This document shows, in pieces, positions 15,751 through 24,340 of a stretch of DNA of 28,695 nucleotides (positions within the stretch are counted from its first letter, which is position 1; every line of letters begins with the position of its first letter). A program made the position numbers and the translations under genes. The notes under the pieces are model-generated. The model did no database searches and had not been told where the DNA came from. It saw only the letters and a list, made by a program, of their open reading frames with translations. Source of the stretch: Casp-actino8 sp044358015 (GTDB lineage: Bacteria; Actinomycetota; Acidimicrobiia; Acidimicrobiales; Ilumatobacteraceae); the NCBI GenBank assembly GCA_044358015.1, contig JBIKOO010000020.1, positions 1-28,695 on the forward strand. Reading direction: 5' to 3'.

Positions 15751-16352
15751 ACGAGCGGGCACAACCGCCCGCCTCATCGTCGAGTGCTTCTTCGCCAATT
15801 AAGCCATTGATCGTGATCGTTTCTGGTCCAGGCGGAGTTGGCAAAGGCACCATCGTGGATGCCTTGTTGCGTCGAGATACCACTTTGCTCCTCAGTCGGT
15901 CGTGGACAACCCGCGAACAGCGGCCAGGTGAGCATGATGAGGCGTATGTTTTCACTACTCGCGAAGCCTTTGAACGGCATCGCCAAAATGACGGGTTTTT
16001 AGAGTGGACCGAATTCCTCGGTAACTACTACGGCACCCCGGTCCCAGAATTCTCGTCTGGCCGTGACATCGTGCTCGAAATTGAGGTCGATGGAGCACAG
16101 CAGGTCAAGGTGCGCCACCCCGAGTCGGTATTGCTCTTCATTTTGCCCCCGTCTCGAGATGAGCAGCGCCGACGTCTGATTGGTCGGGGCGATCCCGATC
16201 ACAAGGTGGTTGAACGATTACGCAAAGCCGAAGAAGAAGAGCCAGTTGGTCTGGCTTTGGCGGACTACTCGTTCGTCAATGACGATCTCGACGAGACCGT
16301 TGACGAGATGTTGGGTCTGATTAACCGCTTACGTGCCGAGTCAGGGCGCTGA
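15747..16352 (+). CDS. gmk: Guanylate kinase
   Basis: Gmk phosphorylates GMP to GDP with ATP in the cytosol. The 201 residues have a P-loop GPGGVGKGT (27-35; the usual serine of GPSGVGKGT is glycine). The GMP-binding region has SRSWTTREQRPGEHDEAYVF, and FLEWTEFLGNYYGTP, VLEIEVDGAQQVK and LLFILPPS follow, as in the family. A poorly conserved, serine- and proline-rich stretch of about 20 residues precedes the kinase core. The GTG start overlaps the mihF stop. A gap of 72 nt with a candidate promoter separates it from rpoZ. Confidence 0.95.
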   Translation: MNERAQPPASSSSASSPIKPLIVIVSGPGGVGKGTIVDALLRRDTTLLLSRSWTTREQRPGEHDEAYVFTTREAFERHRQNDGFLEWTEFLGNYYGTPVPEFSSGRDIVLEIEVDGAQQVKVRHPESVLLFILPPSRDEQRRRLIGRGDPDHKVVERLRKAEEEEPVGLALADYSFVNDDLDETVDEMLGLINRLRAESGR

Positions 16353-16369
16353 ATCGGTCCAAATTGGGT

Positions 16370-16375
16370 TAGGCT
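16370..16375 (+). promoter_or_regulatory. candidate -10 element upstream of rpoZ
   Basis: TAGGCT (TANNNT type) lies in the 72-nt gmk-rpoZ gap, 49 nt before the rpoZ ATG. No -35 match is evident. AAAGGA at 16408-16413 is the likely rpoZ ribosome binding site, spaced 11 nt from the ATG. Confidence 0.3.
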
Positions 16376-16424
16376 CAATCGCTGAACTATTTGGCGTTAG
16401 CCCTCTCAAAGGACCAGATCTACT

Positions 16425-16829
16425 ATGGCCGCAACCAACGACTCGATGATGACCCCACAACTTGAGGTTCTTCTCGGCAAAGTTGATTCAAAGTTCAGTT
16501 TGGTGACACTGGCTGCGAGCCGTGCCCGTGAGTTGCAGCAGTACTACGCCAAGATGGGCTCAGTGAGCTCGAAGGTTGTTCCTCCGCAGGTCGCTTCGTT
16601 GCGCAAGCCACTCAGTATGGGCTTTGAAGAAATTGCCGCCGACAAAATTGTGCGCGTGTCCGCCGACGAAATGGCCGAACGCCGCGAAGCTGAAGAAGCA
16701 GCCCAAGCCGATGCCGCTGCTTTGTTCGCAAGCGCGCAAGAAGCAGCAAGCGACGAAGTTGTTGAAGCAGCAGTCGTTGAAGCAGTTATCGAAGACAGCG
16801 TTGTCGACGCTGAATCCGGCGACGCCTGA
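16425..16829 (+). CDS. rpoZ: RNA polymerase omega subunit with acidic C-terminal extension
   Basis: Omega assists folding and assembly of the beta-prime subunit. The 134-residue protein has the family core in residues about 8-85: LEVLLGKVDSKFSLVTLAASRARELQQYY, then RKPLSMGFEEIAADKIV. About 50 residues of alanine-, glutamate- and valine-rich acidic sequence follow (ADEMAERREAEEA onward), so it is longer than a typical omega of 80-100 residues. The ATG at 16425 is supported by AAAGGA upstream. coaBC starts 6 nt after the stop, so the two are probably co-translated. Confidence 0.93.
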   Translation: MAATNDSMMTPQLEVLLGKVDSKFSLVTLAASRARELQQYYAKMGSVSSKVVPPQVASLRKPLSMGFEEIAADKIVRVSADEMAERREAEEAAQADAAALFASAQEAASDEVVEAAVVEAVIEDSVVDAESGDA

Positions 16830-16835
16830 TTGATC

Positions 16836-18032
16836 ATGGCCGATCTGGCCGGTAAGCGAATTGTTGTTGGCGTTTGTGGTGGCATTGCCGCGTACAAAGC
16901 CGTTGAAGTCATCCGTCGATTAGTTGACGCTGGTGCACACGTCATTCCTGTGATGACCAAAGGTGCCGAACATTTCATTGGCCGCACCACACTGTCAGCG
17001 TTATCGAGCGAACCCGTGCAAACATCGTTGTGGGACGAGGCTTCGCCGATTCCGCACACAAAACTTGGTCAAGGGGCCGATTTAGTTCTCATTGCTCCTG
17101 CGACTGCTCGTTTACTCGGTGCGTACGCCAACGGTTTATCAACCGACCTCATGACCAATGTCTTGATTGCCACGCGTGCGCCAGTCATCGTGTGTCCGGC
17201 TATGCATACCGAAATGTGGGAGCACCCCGCAATTCAACAAAATGTTGCCACGCTGGCATCGCGCGGTGTGCACATCGTTGAACCCGAAGCCGGACGTTTA
17301 GCGGGAGGCGATTCGGGTAAGGGTCGTTTGGCGTCGCCCGACGCGATCGTTGCAGCCGTGCATCAGATGCTCGGACCTAAAGATCTCTCCGGTGTCAAAG
17401 TGGTCGTGAGCGCTGGTGGAACCCGTGAACCCATTGATTCGGTTCGAGTCATTGCCAATCGTTCAAGTGGCAAACAGGGCTACGCTGTGGCTGCCGAGGC
17501 GGCCTCGCGAGGCGCCGATGTGACACTTATTTCGACAGTCGAATTACCTGTGCCTGCTGGCGCAAACGTCATCCATGTTGAGACTGCCGCGCAAATGCAA
17601 GCGGCAATCGAATCACTATGGTCAGCAACCGATGTGATGGTAATGAGCGCGGCGGTCGCTGACTTCCGGCCAGTTTCGTGTGCCACGCAAAAGATCAAGA
17701 AAGACGGGGGAATCCCGCAGATTGTGCTCGAAGCAACCCCCGATATTTTGGCCGGTCTCGGAGCCAGCAAGCGCCCAAATCAGGTTCTGGTTGGGTTTGC
17801 GGCCGAGACATCAGACTTGGTTGCCAATGCTCAGAGCAAGCTTGAACGCAAGAATCTTGACCTGATAGTGGCCAACGATGTCAGCCAACCTGGTGTGGGT
17901 TTTGCCCATGACACCAATGCGGTCACCTTCCTGCGACCCAGCCAGGCTCTAGAGTCTTTGTCGTTGACTGACAAGCGGGCTGTGGCTCGGGCGTTGCTCG
18001 ACATCGTGGTGCAGATACGGGCTAGTCAGTAA
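16836..18032 (+). CDS. coaBC: Bifunctional phosphopantothenoylcysteine decarboxylase / phosphopantothenate-cysteine ligase
   Basis: CoaBC performs two steps of coenzyme A synthesis: CTP-dependent joining of cysteine to 4'-phosphopantothenate, then FMN-dependent decarboxylation. The CoaC flavoprotein domain spans about 1-180 (VVGVCGGIAAYKAVEVIRRL, IAPATARLLGAYANGLSTDL, CPAMHTEMWEHPA). The CoaB domain spans about 185-398 (VVVSAGGTREPIDSVRVIANRSSGKQG, VMSAAVADFRP, LVGFAAETSD). The substrate motif reads PAMH rather than PAMN, and the flap cysteine seen in the E. coli enzyme is missing (GGDSGKGRL); I recall both as normal for actinobacteria. The ATG at 16836 is preferred over TTG at 16830. Confidence 0.95.
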   Translation: MADLAGKRIVVGVCGGIAAYKAVEVIRRLVDAGAHVIPVMTKGAEHFIGRTTLSALSSEPVQTSLWDEASPIPHTKLGQGADLVLIAPATARLLGAYANGLSTDLMTNVLIATRAPVIVCPAMHTEMWEHPAIQQNVATLASRGVHIVEPEAGRLAGGDSGKGRLASPDAIVAAVHQMLGPKDLSGVKVVVSAGGTREPIDSVRVIANRSSGKQGYAVAAEAASRGADVTLISTVELPVPAGANVIHVETAAQMQAAIESLWSATDVMVMSAAVADFRPVSCATQKIKKDGGIPQIVLEATPDILAGLGASKRPNQVLVGFAAETSDLVANAQSKLERKNLDLIVANDVSQPGVGFAHDTNAVTFLRPSQALESLSLTDKRAVARALLDIVVQIRASQ

Positions 18033-18094
18033 CTGCACTGCGCAGACGTTTTATTGAACACACTTCTTTCACTGAAAGCGATGACACATCAATC

Positions 18095-19288
18095 ATGAGT
18101 CGTAACTGGACATTCACTTCTGAAAGTGTGACCGAAGGTCACCCCGACAAGGTCGCCGACCAAGTCTCCGACGCGGTTCTTGACGCAATCCTTGCGCAAG
18201 ACCCACATGCTCGCGTGGCCTGTGAAACTTTGGTGACCACTGGCTTGTGCTTGGTCTCCGGCGAAATCACCACCGAGGCCTACGTCGACATCGCCGAGAC
18301 CGCTCGCGAAGTCATCAAGGGAATCGGTTACACGAACGCCGATTTTGGTTTTGATGGTAAGACCTGTGGTGTTCTTGTTGCGCTTGACGCACAATCGCCC
18401 GACATTGCTCAAGGTGTCAACAAGAGCGAAGAAGTACGCGCTCGCACTGGTAGCGATGATCTCGATCTGCAAGGTGCTGGCGACCAAGGAATGATGTTCG
18501 GTTACGCATGTAACGAAACCGAGACCTTGATGCCGTTGCCGATTCACTTGGCCCACCGTTTGGCCGAGCGTTTGGCATTGGTGCGCAAGTCAAGCCAGAT
18601 CCCGTACTTGCGTCCTGACGGCAAGACTCAAGTCACTTTCGATTACGAAGACGGCAAGCCCGTTCGCTTGAAGACTGTTCTCATCTCAACTCAGCACGAT
18701 GAGGGCATCGATCGCGACACCGTGATTCGACCCGACCTCATTGAGCAAGTCATTCGCCCGATGATCCCAGCGCAATTCGCCAATGATGATTACTCCATCT
18801 TCATTAACCCAACCGGAAAGTTTGTATTGGGTGGACCACATGCCGACACTGGTTTGACGGGTCGCAAGATCATCGTTGACACGTACGGTGGCATGGGGCG
18901 TCACGGTGGTGGCGCATTCAGTGGCAAAGACCCGAGCAAGGTTGACCGTTCGGCTGCTTATGCATCTCGTTGGGTCGCCAAGCATGTTGTTGCATCCGGT
19001 GCAGCCGATCGCTGCGAAGTCCAAGTTGCTTACGCAATTGGTATGGCTCATCCAGTCAGCATTTTGGTTGAGACCTTCGGAACCGAAAAAGTTGCGGTAG
19101 AAAAGATTGAAGCTGCCGTGCGTGCAACTTTCGACCTTCGTCCCGCTGCCATTGTTCGCGACTTGCAATTGAAGCGTCCGATTTATCAGCAGACTGCTGC
19201 TTACGGCCACTTCGGTCGCGAGCTAGCAGATTTTGAATGGGAGAAGTTGTCACGCTTGTCCGAGTTCTCTGCTGCGCTTGGGCGCTGA
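18095..19288 (+). CDS. metK: S-adenosylmethionine synthetase
   Basis: MetK makes SAM from methionine and ATP; several methyltransferases in this window use SAM. The 397-residue protein shows SESVTEGHPDKVADQVSDAVLDA near the N-terminus, the GDQGMMFGYACNET motif, GPHADTGLTGRKIIVDTYGG, and the P-loop-like GGGAFSGKDPSKVDRSAAY. All are complete, and the length is standard. The 62-nt gap upstream is too short for a SAM riboswitch and shows none. No clear Shine-Dalgarno is visible either. It follows coaBC and precedes priA, a common actinobacterial order. Confidence 0.98.
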   Translation: MSRNWTFTSESVTEGHPDKVADQVSDAVLDAILAQDPHARVACETLVTTGLCLVSGEITTEAYVDIAETAREVIKGIGYTNADFGFDGKTCGVLVALDAQSPDIAQGVNKSEEVRARTGSDDLDLQGAGDQGMMFGYACNETETLMPLPIHLAHRLAERLALVRKSSQIPYLRPDGKTQVTFDYEDGKPVRLKTVLISTQHDEGIDRDTVIRPDLIEQVIRPMIPAQFANDDYSIFINPTGKFVLGGPHADTGLTGRKIIVDTYGGMGRHGGGAFSGKDPSKVDRSAAYASRWVAKHVVASGAADRCEVQVAYAIGMAHPVSILVETFGTEKVAVEKIEAAVRATFDLRPAAIVRDLQLKRPIYQQTAAYGHFGRELADFEWEKLSRLSEFSAALGR

Positions 19289-19313
19289 GCAAGTCGATAC
19301 CTGCCGATTGCTC
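19287..19313 (+). other. imperfect stem-loop between metK and priA
   Basis: GAGCAA-g-TCG (19287-19296) can pair with CGA-TTGCTC (19305-19313): nine base pairs, one bulged G and an 8-nt loop. It starts within the metK stop codon and ends 5 nt before the priA ATG. No T-run follows. It could be a weak transcription stop, an RNA-stability element, or a structure that limits priA initiation. Confidence 0.35.
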
Positions 19314-19318
19314 GTGAC

Positions 19319-21088
19319 ATGACGACCGCTCCGGTCGATCACGAACCAGTCGTTGCTGGAATAGTTCCTGACCTCACCGGTCTTGATCGTGTCTTTGATT
19401 ATCTCGTCCCGGCCGATCTTGTTTCAACGATTGAGATTGGTTCTAAAGTTCGCGTTTCCTTGAATGGTCGCCGTGTTGGCGGCTGGGTTATTTCACTTGG
19501 TTTACTATCGCCAGGTGTTTCTGCTGACAAACTGAAATCGATTGACAAGTCAAGCGGCATTGGCCCCGATGCAGAAATGCTTGATCTTTGTCGTTGGGCA
19601 TCGGTTCGATGGTGCGCATCGCGTCTGCGTCCGTTCTTGGTTACCGCATCACCGCATACGGTTGTGACGCGTCCCGCGCCACTACGTCGTACCAAGGTTT
19701 TGGCTGAGCCCGTGTCGCCGGCGGCTACGAAACTTTTGGCTGAGGGTGGTGGAGTATTGCAGTTGCCACCTAGTGCAGATCAGATGCCAACGCTTTTGGC
19801 GGCGGCACGCGTTGGTCCGGCACTTGTTGTGTGTGCTTCGGTTGACTCAGCAAACGTTTTAGCGCACCGTTTGCGTCGAGCAGGTATCTCGGTGGCTTTG
19901 ATGCCAGAAGAGTGGGCCTTGGCACGAGGTGGTGTTGACATTGTTATTGGCGCTCGGGCAGCAGCGTTTGCGCCGTGCCCAGAACTCAAAGTTGCAGTCG
20001 TGCTTGACGAACATGAGGAGTCGCTTCAAGAAGAACGCGCGCCAACCTGGCATGCTCGCGACGTACTTGCCGAACGTTGTCGTCGCGCCGATGCTCCGTT
20101 GTTGCTGGTCTCGCCATGTCCAAGCGTGGTCGGAATGTCGGGACGCAATGTGGTTGCGCCATCGCCCGAGCGTGAGAAGGCAGCCTGGCCAGTCGTTGAA
20201 GTTGTTGACCAAAGCGATCTTGAGCCGTGGAAGCGCTCAATGTTGTCGTCTGAACTCATTGGATACTTGCGTCACGCTGATATCAGAGTGGCCTGTGTAT
20301 TAAATACGAAGGGTCAAGCAAGATTGCTGGCTTGTCGAACCTGTCATGCGTTGGCGCGATGTGAAGTCTGTCAAGGAGCAATGGTTGAAGAAGTGCCAGG
20401 CCGACTTGATTGCGGAGCTTGCGGTGCCACACGTCCACGTATCTGTAATTCGTGTGGATCATCGGTGTTGTCACGAATTCGCCCAGGAGTTGCCCGTTTG
20501 CGCGATGAACTTGAAGCAGCAGCTCAGCGCGATGTGTTGGCCGTGGTCGCTGGTAAAGAAAAAGAAGATCCGCTCGACGACACCAAAGCCGATGTATTCA
20601 TTGGCACCGAGGCCGTACTGCATCGAGTTCGTCGAATCGATGTCGTTGCCTTTTTAGATTTTGATAGCGAACTGTTAGCGCCGCGATATCGCGCGAGCGA
20701 GCAGGCTTTCTCATTGATCGCCCGTGCGGCGCGACTTGTGGGTCCACGTGATCGTGGCGGCAGGGTCGTGCTGCAAACATCAATGCCTGATCACGAGGTT
20801 GTGCGCGCTGCAGTAGCAGGCGATCCGTCGATCGTCAGTGTCGCCGAGTTGGCGCGTCGGCAGATGCTCGGACTTCCGCCAGCCTCGGCGATTGCAATTA
20901 TTGAAGGTGACGGTGCCGACGTATACGTTGGTGAACTCGCCAAGGTTTCTGGAATGAGCACTGCGGCACATCGCGAAAAATGGATGGTGCGCGCCGCTAG
21001 CCACGAAGTTTTGACTCAAGCCTGCGCAAATGCTGCGCGACCCGCGAATTCAAAAATACGTATTGAAGTTGACCCGCCCCGTATCTAA
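19319..21088 (+). CDS. priA: PriA-like replication restart protein, actinobacterial type without helicase motifs
   Basis: PriA recognises stalled forks and loads the replicative helicase. The 589 residues include an N-terminal 3'-DNA-binding domain (LDRVFDYLVP, VRVSLNGRRVGGWVISL). The helicase core is degenerate: no Walker A GSGKT is visible and the DEEH box reads VLDEHEESLQEE. The zinc module is intact, with eight cysteines in pairs (CRTCHALARCEVC, then CGACG, then CNSCGS). This pattern matches actinobacterial PriA, which HAMAP describes as lacking detectable helicase domains, so a structural loading role is likelier than unwinding. It starts 30 nt after metK and converges with the next gene across 11 nt. 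Confidence 0.9.
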   Translation: MTTAPVDHEPVVAGIVPDLTGLDRVFDYLVPADLVSTIEIGSKVRVSLNGRRVGGWVISLGLLSPGVSADKLKSIDKSSGIGPDAEMLDLCRWASVRWCASRLRPFLVTASPHTVVTRPAPLRRTKVLAEPVSPAATKLLAEGGGVLQLPPSADQMPTLLAAARVGPALVVCASVDSANVLAHRLRRAGISVALMPEEWALARGGVDIVIGARAAAFAPCPELKVAVVLDEHEESLQEERAPTWHARDVLAERCRRADAPLLLVSPCPSVVGMSGRNVVAPSPEREKAAWPVVEVVDQSDLEPWKRSMLSSELIGYLRHADIRVACVLNTKGQARLLACRTCHALARCEVCQGAMVEEVPGRLDCGACGATRPRICNSCGSSVLSRIRPGVARLRDELEAAAQRDVLAVVAGKEKEDPLDDTKADVFIGTEAVLHRVRRIDVVAFLDFDSELLAPRYRASEQAFSLIARAARLVGPRDRGGRVVLQTSMPDHEVVRAAVAGDPSIVSVAELARRQMLGLPPASAIAIIEGDGADVYVGELAKVSGMSTAAHREKWMVRAASHEVLTQACANAARPANSKIRIEVDPPRI

Positions 21089-21099
21089 GGGTCCGGTTT

Positions 21100-21723
21100 C
21101 TAACGTTTGACGGTGAGGACGCGGAAACCTTGGCGTGATGAAATTCTCTTCACGGTCCAACCAAGTTCGGTCAGCCACTTTGCTAGCGAGTCGCTTCCGA
21201 GGTTTTTGTTGACGACGAGCACTGCATAACCATCTGGCGACAGTCGTGCCAGCCAGCGATTTAAGAGATCATGTAATTCTTGTTTGCCGACCTTGATCGG
21301 TGGATTGCTCCAGATGACATTGAACATCACATCACTTGGTACGTCGTCAGGTGTCGCAACAGTGATATTCGTGAGCCCTAATGCACTTGCATTGTCATGT
21401 GTGAGTTGTCGAGCACGTTCGTTGACATCAACTGCCCAAACCGCGCAACCAGGTGAGCGACGGGCCATTGTCATCGCAATTGGGCCAGCTCCACATCCGA
21501 GGTCAAGCACATTGCCTGACTCGGGAAGACTGGGGGCTTCCATCAACAAGACTTTGGTACCCGAATCAACTCGCCCGTGCGAAAAAACACCCGTGTCAGT
21601 TTCGATACTGAAACTTCCATCTGGCAATGAGACATCAATACGCTTGCGCGCTGAGGGAACCTCGGGGTCCTCATTGAAGTAATGGGCGGGTGGAACGTTC
21701 GAAGGAGCATCAGGTACAGACAT
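21100..21723 (-). CDS. RsmC-like class I SAM-dependent methyltransferase (MTS domain)
   Basis: This 207-residue protein of the methyltransferase-small family resembles the catalytic half of RsmC/RlmG, which methylate guanine N2 in rRNA. It has VDSGTKVLLMEAP (52-64), SAM motif VLDLGCGAGPIAMTMA (72-87), VWAVDVNERA, and the base-binding NPPIKVGK (140-147). RsmC proper has a second, degenerate N-terminal copy that is absent, so target and symbol are left open; rRNA guanine is the likely substrate. It is the only minus-strand gene in this half of the window. Its start lies 21 bp from the divergent def start. Confidence 0.82.
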   Translation of the reverse strand: MSVPDAPSNVPPAHYFNEDPEVPSARKRIDVSLPDGSFSIETDTGVFSHGRVDSGTKVLLMEAPSLPESGNVLDLGCGAGPIAMTMARRSPGCAVWAVDVNERARQLTHDNASALGLTNITVATPDDVPSDVMFNVIWSNPPIKVGKQELHDLLNRWLARLSPDGYAVLVVNKNLGSDSLAKWLTELGWTVKRISSRQGFRVLTVKR

Positions 21724-21731
21724 GTCATAGG

Positions 21732-21737
21732 TAGCCT
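21732..21737 (+). promoter_or_regulatory. candidate -10 element for leaderless def
   Basis: TAGCCT (TANNNT) lies 7 nt before the def ATG, placing transcription start at the start codon. The whole intergenic region between the divergent genes is 21 bp, so any -35 would lie inside the minus-strand methyltransferase gene. Inference from spacing only. Confidence 0.35.
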
Positions 21738-21744
21738 GTCATGT

Positions 21745-22272
21745 ATGTCGTACCAAATTCGTACATTCGGAGATCCTGTTCTCGCTTCGCAAGCGGCAGC
21801 GGTCACAAACATTGACGGCAAAATCGCGCGAATCGTCGAAGAAATGTTTGACACCTTGTACGACAGCGACTCTGGTATCGGTCTCGCGGCACCTCAGGTA
21901 GGTATCCAACGACAAATTTTTGTGTGGGATATGGACGATGAGCCGATGGTGATTCTGAACCCGACGATTGCCGAATCTGATGGTGAGTGGGTCTATGAAG
22001 AGGGATGTCTGAGTATTCCGGGCCTGTACGTCGAAATGACTCGACCCAAGACGGTGTTGATGAAGGGCATCGACATGGATGGCAACGAGATTGCCCTCGA
22101 AGCCGATGAACTTGAAGCGCGACTTTTTCAACATGAACTTGACCATTTGAATGGCGTCTTGATGTTTGACCGCATGCAACCCGAGCAACGCAAACAGGCC
22201 ATCGCTGAGTATAAGAAATTGTCAGAACAGGCATCACCTGTAGGCGAGATCAAGCGTTTGCGAGCCGAATGA
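21745..22272 (+). CDS. def: Peptide deformylase
   Basis: Def removes the formyl group from the N-terminal methionine of nascent proteins. The 175-residue metalloenzyme has all three motifs: GIGLAAPQVG (44-53), EGCLSIPG (86-93) with metal ligand C88, and QHELDHLNG (129-137) with ligands H130 and H134 and catalytic E131. The ATG at 21745 gives MSYQIRTFGDPVL, the usual N-terminus; an in-frame ATG at 21682 would overlap the divergent gene. It is followed 18 nt later by fmt, whose product adds the formyl group, the classic def-fmt pair. Confidence 0.97.
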   Translation: MSYQIRTFGDPVLASQAAAVTNIDGKIARIVEEMFDTLYDSDSGIGLAAPQVGIQRQIFVWDMDDEPMVILNPTIAESDGEWVYEEGCLSIPGLYVEMTRPKTVLMKGIDMDGNEIALEADELEARLFQHELDHLNGVLMFDRMQPEQRKQAIAEYKKLSEQASPVGEIKRLRAE

Positions 22273-22290
22273 ACCAGGTAGCTCAACAAC

Positions 22291-23217
22291 ATGGTTGAAG
22301 AACTAGCACCATTGCCTGTTGGGCCAGTTCGGCGTGTTGCATTTTTGGGAACCCCCGAATTGGCGGTTCCGGTATTGCGAGCACTCGTTGACGCCAAGAT
22401 TGATGTTGGTCATGTGGTCACCCGTGTGGATAAACGTCGTGCCCGCGGAAATGATCTGCATCCGAGCCCAGTCAAAGTGGCCGCTCTTGAACTTGGGCTC
22501 ACGGTGTCTCACAAAGTTGATGATCTGCTTGAACAACATCGCGTCAAGCCCTTTGATCTTGCCGTAGTCGTTGCGTATGGAGCACTCATTAAGCCACATG
22601 TGCTCGCCGAAATTCCGATGGTCAACTTACATGTGTCGTTATTGCCAAAATGGCGAGGCGCAGCACCAATTGAGCGAGCATTGTTGGCTGGCGATGCGCA
22701 AACCGGTGTCTGTTTGATGCAGATTGAAGAAGGTCTAGATACTGGCGGAGTCATTGGTTTGCGAACGATGACGATCACTGATTCAACAACGGCTGATGAC
22801 ATTCGGTCACAACTGATTGCTGAAGGTTCACAACTGCTCATTGAACAATTGAAATCAGGTCTTGATCCCGTTGTGCCTCAAACGGGAGAAGCGACGTACG
22901 CCGAGAAAATTGATTCGTCAGAATTGCGGATTGATTGGTTGAAATCGGCAGCAGAAATTTCACGATTGATTCGACTCGGAAACGCCTGGACAGTTTTTCG
23001 GGGAAAACGTCTCAAGATCCACCAAGCAGATGTGGTCGATGGCCCGTCCGGCGAAATTGGTTCATTGGTCGTCACCAAGAATTCGGCACACGTTGCGACT
23101 GGCCGCGGAACTCTTGAACTCAAAATCGTTCAACCCGAAGGCAAACCTCGAATGGATGTTGTCTCGTGGATCAATGGAAATCAACCAACTCATGGAGAGA
23201 AGTTAACTAGTGACTGA
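22291..23217 (+). CDS. fmt: Methionyl-tRNA formyltransferase
   Basis: Fmt formylates initiator Met-tRNA using 10-formyltetrahydrofolate. The 308 residues start with a short extension, then RVAFLGTPELAVPVLRAL. The catalytic loop is VNLHVSLLPKWRGAAPIERALLAGD, with the N-H pair conserved, and QIEEGLDTGGV carries the active-site aspartate. The C-terminal barrel domain begins near residue 205. The loop usually written PDRPAGRG reads VDKRRARGN. AGGTAG at about 22276-22281 may be the ribosome binding site for the ATG at 22291. The 3' end overlaps rsmB by 8 nt. Confidence 0.96.
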   Translation: MVEELAPLPVGPVRRVAFLGTPELAVPVLRALVDAKIDVGHVVTRVDKRRARGNDLHPSPVKVAALELGLTVSHKVDDLLEQHRVKPFDLAVVVAYGALIKPHVLAEIPMVNLHVSLLPKWRGAAPIERALLAGDAQTGVCLMQIEEGLDTGGVIGLRTMTITDSTTADDIRSQLIAEGSQLLIEQLKSGLDPVVPQTGEATYAEKIDSSELRIDWLKSAAEISRLIRLGNAWTVFRGKRLKIHQADVVDGPSGEIGSLVVTKNSAHVATGRGTLELKIVQPEGKPRMDVVSWINGNQPTHGEKLTSD

Positions 23218-24340
23218 ATCATCTCGTTCGGTAGCGCTCGCTGCTTTGATGCGCATCGATCACGATGGGGCATATGCCAATTTGGTTTTGCCCGCACTCT
23301 TGTCGCGTTCAAAACTCTCCGATCCAGATCGGCGATTCGTCACCGAGCTTGTGTACGGCACAACCCGAATGCGACGAGCCTGTGACGCGATCATTGATCG
23401 GTTCGTGATGAGTGAACCCGATGATGCGACGAGAACATTGTTGCGACTCGGCGCTTATCAGTTGGTTTTTGCAGGAGTAGCTCCGCACGCTGCAGTTTCG
23501 GCGACTGTCGATTTAGCAACGCGCAAAACCAGCGGTTTTGTGAATGCAGTGTTGCGCAAAGTTTCAACGGTCACCATGATCTGGCCCAATGATGCGGTTC
23601 GTCTCAGCTATCCGGACTGGATCAGCGAACGCTTCCACGCTGAAATGTCCAACGAAGATGCAATTGGTGCGCTTGAGCGCATGAACGTTGCGTCGCCGGT
23701 GTCAACGCGCAGCGACGGCTATGTGCAAGATGAATCAAGCCAGTGGGTTGCGGCATCGGTTGGTGCACAACGTGGTGAATTAGTTCTTGACTTATGTGCG
23801 GGTCCTGGTGGTAAGGCCACCGGATTGGCAGCAAGTGGTGCAACAATCATTGGCGCAGACTTGCAGCCAACTCGGGCGGGGCTTGTTGCCAAGAATGCTG
23901 AGCGAATGGGTTACCACTTGCCAGTCGTTGCGGCCGATGGAGTTGCACCTCCTTTTCTTGTTGGCAGTTTCGATCGTGTGTTACTTGATGCCCCATGCTC
24001 TGGTCTCGGCGCATTGCGTCGTCGTGCCGATGCCCGTTGGCGAATCACGAGCAAAGATGTTGAAGAGCTTGCGGTATTGCAAAAGCGTTTGCTCGCAGCC
24101 TCGGCTCCACTTGTGAAGCCAGGGGGAGTGCTTGTGTACTCGGTCTGCACTATCACGGCCGCTGAGTCAACAGAGCACGGCGTGCCCGCCGGGTTCGACG
24201 TCGTAGGTCGAGCAGGAGATGAAGGTCTGCCGCCTCTTGGTGATGATTGGTCCGACTTCGGAATCGGTCATCGAGTTCTTCCACATCATGCCGACACTGA
24301 TGGCATGGTTCTCATCAGATATCGTCGCCGCCATGACTGA
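23210..24340 (+). CDS. rsmB: RsmB-like 16S rRNA (cytosine-C5) methyltransferase, shortened
   Basis: RsmB (Sun/Fmu) methylates C967-equivalent cytosine in 16S rRNA. The N-terminal NusB-like helical domain spans about 5-125. The Rossmann methyltransferase spans about 170-376, with LVLDLCAGPGGKATGLA (191-207), DAPCSGLGALRRR carrying C263, and VYSVCT carrying catalytic C313. At 376 residues it is about 50-60 short. The stretch between the NusB domain and GYVQDESSQ (170-178), where other family members have an LRVN-type RNA-binding segment, is nearly absent, and the region after VCTITAAES is also trimmed. Both catalytic cysteines remain. A GTG start at 23210 overlaps fmt by 8 nt. Confidence 0.88.
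   Translation: MTESSRSVALAALMRIDHDGAYANLVLPALLSRSKLSDPDRRFVTELVYGTTRMRRACDAIIDRFVMSEPDDATRTLLRLGAYQLVFAGVAPHAAVSATVDLATRKTSGFVNAVLRKVSTVTMIWPNDAVRLSYPDWISERFHAEMSNEDAIGALERMNVASPVSTRSDGYVQDESSQWVAASVGAQRGELVLDLCAGPGGKATGLAASGATIIGADLQPTRAGLVAKNAERMGYHLPVVAADGVAPPFLVGSFDRVLLDAPCSGLGALRRRADARWRITSKDVEELAVLQKRLLAASAPLVKPGGVLVYSVCTITAAESTEHGVPAGFDVVGRAGDEGLPPLGDDWSDFGIGHRVLPHHADTDGMVLIRYRRRHD

Noticed and set aside
18033..18094. SAM riboswitch or attenuator upstream of metK
   Set aside because: The gap is only 62 nt with no multi-helix aptamer or terminator; only a short CTGCGCAG palindrome is visible.
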